Shown piece by piece: positions 7,023-8,727 of a stretch of 8,727 bases of DNA; the stretch's first letter is position 1, and each line of letters opens with the position of its first letter. The position numbers were made by a program, and so were the translations under genes. The stretch comes from Spirochaetaceae bacterium. GTDB lineage: Bacteria > Spirochaetota > Spirochaetia > Treponematales > Treponemataceae. The notes beneath the pieces are model-generated. The model was given only the letters and a program-made list of their open reading frames with translations. It had not been told where the DNA came from and did no database searches. The stretch is from NCBI GenBank assembly GCA_017646305.1, contig JAGCMR010000309.1:1-8727 (forward strand), read 5' to 3'.

Positions 7023-8456
7023 ATGAAAAAAAAGAATATTCTTATCATCATTCCTGTCGCGCTGGTAGCATTTATCGCTGTATACGCTGGTATCATGCTG
7101 AGTGGAAGAGGAATCACTGCCACAGAGCTTGACGCACAGTTTGTACAGGTGATAGAAAACAACGGCTGTCTGCAATGTCACGCCGCTGAACCTGATGCCT
7201 TCTGGTATCAGAAGCTACCTGGATTTACTGGACTGTTCGAAAAGGATATGACCAACGGATATCGTTCTATCGATCTGGAAAAGGTTGTAAACCAAATCAA
7301 CAGTGGGGAAACGGTAAACATTGCTGATGTTGCAAAAATTGAACAGGCAACATTGAACAATGACATGCCAGTTATTCAGTACACCATCGTGCACTGGGGA
7401 GCAGACTTGAACTCAAAGGAACAGCAGATTGTTTATGACTGGGTTCGCGAAAAGAGAACTGCTCATGTTAACGCTTTTGCAACAAAGTACAACATGACCA
7501 TGAATGATGTATTCGTAGAAGAGCCTGTTATGCCATTGCCAGATCCTACCAAGTTTGACGTGAATAACGAAAAAGCAATGTTGGGACTTGATATGTACCA
7601 TGATACTCGCTTGTCTATTGACAGCACTGTATCTTGTGCATCTTGCCACGCTTTGGATAGTACTGGTCAGGACAACTCACGCTTTGCTCGTGGTGTAGGA
7701 AGCCAGTTTGGTGGAATTAGTGCCCCTTCTGTTTACAACGCAGTATTCAATGTACAACAGTTCTGGAACGGTCGTGCAGCTGATTTACAGGGACAGGCTG
7801 GTGGACCTCCTGCCAATCCAATTGAAATGGGTTACGAAACTTGGGATGACATCGTAGCATATTTGAGAACTCAGCCCGACTTGGTAGCTCGCTTTGAAGC
7901 TATCTACGGTGCAGAAGGAATTACTCAGAACACTGTTACCGATGCTATTGCTGAGTTTGAACGCTTGTTAGTTACTCCTAACAGCCCCTTCGACAAGTAC
8001 CTCTTGGGAGACAAGACAGCACTTACCTCTGAAGAAATTCAGGGATATGAGTTGTTCAAGAAGAACTACTGTGCAACTTGTCACGTTGGTGCCAGCATGG
8101 GTGGACAGAGCTTTGAAAAGCTTGGAACTGTATTAGATGCAGCTGTTTACTATGAAGAGCGTGGAACAGAGCAGAACGAAGATGACCAGGGGCTCTTTGG
8201 ATTCACTGGAATCGAAGAAGATCGCTACAAGTTCAAGGTACCTAACCTGAGAAACGTAGCAAAGACTGCTCCTTATATGCACGACGGTACTCACGTAACA
8301 CTTGAGGACGCTGTACGCACAATGTTCCGCTTCAATACTCCTACCGCAGAGCCTAGCGACGATACAGTTAACAAGATTGTATTGTTCTTGAACACTCTGA
8401 ATGGTGAAAACGAGTACTTGAACTACAAGAACGCACCAAGCAACAAGCTTCGTTAA
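7023..8456 (+). CDS. ccp: Membrane-anchored tri-haem cytochrome c / quinol peroxidase
   Basis: A 477-residue periplasm-facing peroxidase that would reduce hydrogen peroxide to water. Residues 1-28 form a signal-anchor (MKKKN and a hydrophobic helix). An N-terminal haem domain follows, with CLQCH (49-53), then WYQKLPG and a conserved-looking helix region ending VREKR near 145. The classic bacterial di-haem CCP fold comes next: CASCH (205-209) for the peroxidatic haem, QFWNGRAADLQGQAGGP with the expected active-site Q258 and E268, then CATCH (350-354) for the electron-transfer haem, with M419 in APYMHDG as its likely sixth ligand. Soluble di-haem CCPs are about 320-350 residues with two CxxCH. 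The anchor plus third haem matches quinol peroxidase of Aggregatibacter and E. coli YhjA, which draw electrons from the quinone pool. A strong promoter, PerR-like sites and codon bias (mostly AAC over AAT for Asn) suggest high, perhaps peroxide-induced expression. resB follows. Confidence 0.93.
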   Translation: MKKKNILIIIPVALVAFIAVYAGIMLSGRGITATELDAQFVQVIENNGCLQCHAAEPDAFWYQKLPGFTGLFEKDMTNGYRSIDLEKVVNQINSGETVNIADVAKIEQATLNNDMPVIQYTIVHWGADLNSKEQQIVYDWVREKRTAHVNAFATKYNMTMNDVFVEEPVMPLPDPTKFDVNNEKAMLGLDMYHDTRLSIDSTVSCASCHALDSTGQDNSRFARGVGSQFGGISAPSVYNAVFNVQQFWNGRAADLQGQAGGPPANPIEMGYETWDDIVAYLRTQPDLVARFEAIYGAEGITQNTVTDAIAEFERLLVTPNSPFDKYLLGDKTALTSEEIQGYELFKKNYCATCHVGASMGGQSFEKLGTVLDAAVYYEERGTEQNEDDQGLFGFTGIEEDRYKFKVPNLRNVAKTAPYMHDGTHVTLEDAVRTMFRFNTPTAEPSDDTVNKIVLFLNTLNGENEYLNYKNAPSNKLR

Positions 8457-8480
8457 TATACATTAACTTTTAGGAGTTAG

Positions 8481-8549
8481 TTGGTACTGAGGCAGACCGT
8501 GAGGACGAAAGTTCTCACGGTCCGCCTCCTTTTCCATCACGTAATATGA
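8481..8549 (+). CDS. Possible 22-codon leader ORF coupled to resB
   Basis: AGGAG at 8472-8476 has no ATG after it, but TTG at 8481 opens a 22-codon frame (LVLRQTVRTKVL...) that ends in TGA at 8547-8549. That stop overlaps the resB ATG in the ATGA pattern used for translational coupling, and resB has no Shine-Dalgarno of its own. The frame runs through the hairpin at 8489-8528, so ribosomes on it would melt the hairpin. Against it: the start is TTG, the spacing is only 4 bases, and the frame may be fortuitous. No conservation evidence is available. Confidence 0.25.
   Translation: MVLRQTVRTKVLTVRLLFHHVI
8489..8533 (+). terminator. Strong hairpin between ccp and resB (terminator or attenuator)
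   Basis: The left arm GAGGC-A-GACCGTGAGGAC (8489-8506) pairs with GTTCTCACGGTC-C-GCCTC (8511-8528) around a GAAA tetraloop. That is 17 pairs with one internal A/C mismatch and one G-T pair. Only CTTTT follows, so termination may be partial. It could end most ccp transcripts while letting some reach resB, or act as an mRNA-stabilising or processing element. The resB ATG is 18 bases past the stem. Confidence 0.75.
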
Positions 8550-8727
8550 CTAAGAATAAGTTTTACCGATTTATATCATCAGTTCGATTGGCCATTATCC
8601 TTTTGATAATTATTGCCATTCTTTGTGTAATCGCAACCTTAATCCCCCAGAATCTGTATAAAACCCATTATACAAATCTCTTTGGATCCTTTGGTGGAAC
8701 CATTGTAACAGTTCTAGGCTTTCACAA
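8546..8727 (+). CDS. resB: Cytochrome c biogenesis protein ResB (Ccs1), N-terminal part
   Basis: The frame begins MTKNKFYRFISSVRLAI and runs off the window after 60 complete codons. The first helix, with SVRLAI and ending in IATLIPQ, is the characteristic ResB/Ccs1 opening (a membrane helix closed by a G/A-T-x-I-P-Q motif). ResB pairs with CcsA/ResC in System II cytochrome c maturation, carrying haem across the membrane and attaching it to CxxCH motifs. Placement directly after a three-CxxCH peroxidase fits this role, and ccsA may follow outside the window. No Shine-Dalgarno is visible before the ATG, which lies just after a strong hairpin. No other ATG, GTG or TTG is in frame back to the stop at 8471. 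Confidence 0.85.
   Translation, partial: MTKNKFYRFISSVRLAIILLIIIAILCVIATLIPQNLYKTHYTNLFGSFGGTIVTVLGFH

Noticed and set aside
8484..8530. Hammerhead-ribozyme-like string (GACGAAAGT within a stem, ACTGAGG nearby)
   Set aside because: The conserved CUGANGA core and three-stem arrangement are absent; a simple hairpin with a GAAA tetraloop explains it.

Overview
The window looks like ordinary chromosomal DNA from a Treponema-like spirochaete (moderate confidence). The main grounds are the style of the MnmE N-terminus, a secreted DUF4015-type protein, split short-chain chromate transporters, and a System II cytochrome c maturation gene beside a membrane-anchored peroxidase. Genes are tightly packed with overlapping ends. 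The only real intergenic space is a very AT-rich divergent region of about 250 bases near 6771-7022. There is no tRNA, rRNA, CRISPR array, insertion sequence or phage gene.

Layout. Positions 1-623 (+): the tail of one chromate-transporter half-protein and a complete second half, overlapping by 10 bases. Positions 680-2050 (+): a MATE-family multidrug/cation antiporter whose 3' end overlaps the 3' end of the opposing gene by 26 bases. Positions 6770-2025 (-): a compact three-gene operon, namely a secreted beta-propeller plus DUF4015 TIM-barrel protein, a PAP2-family membrane phosphatase, and the tRNA-modification GTPase mnmE. The joints are a 1-base gap and a 4-base ATGA overlap. Positions 6771-7022: divergent control region with a near-consensus sigma70 promoter facing right, a -10-like element facing left, and two sites that closely resemble the PerR box (TTATAATNATTATAA). 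Positions 7023-8456 (+): a membrane-anchored peroxidase with three CxxCH haem motifs, of the quinol peroxidase/YhjA type. Positions 8481-8549: a strong hairpin inside a possible short leader ORF. From 8546 to the window edge (+): the start of resB, a System II cytochrome c maturation factor.

How the parts fit. The right end reads as a respiratory peroxide-detoxification unit. The peroxidase would take electrons from the membrane quinone pool, and ResB would help deliver and attach the haem its three CxxCH motifs need. The two PerR-like sites suggest peroxide-responsive control of the peroxidase and perhaps also of the divergent operon ending in mnmE. This is inference from motif matches in AT-rich DNA. 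I see no clearly undescribed system. The best leads are the paired PerR-like boxes, the hairpin/leader-ORF junction before resB, and the antisense overlap that covers the catalytic C-terminal motif of MnmE.
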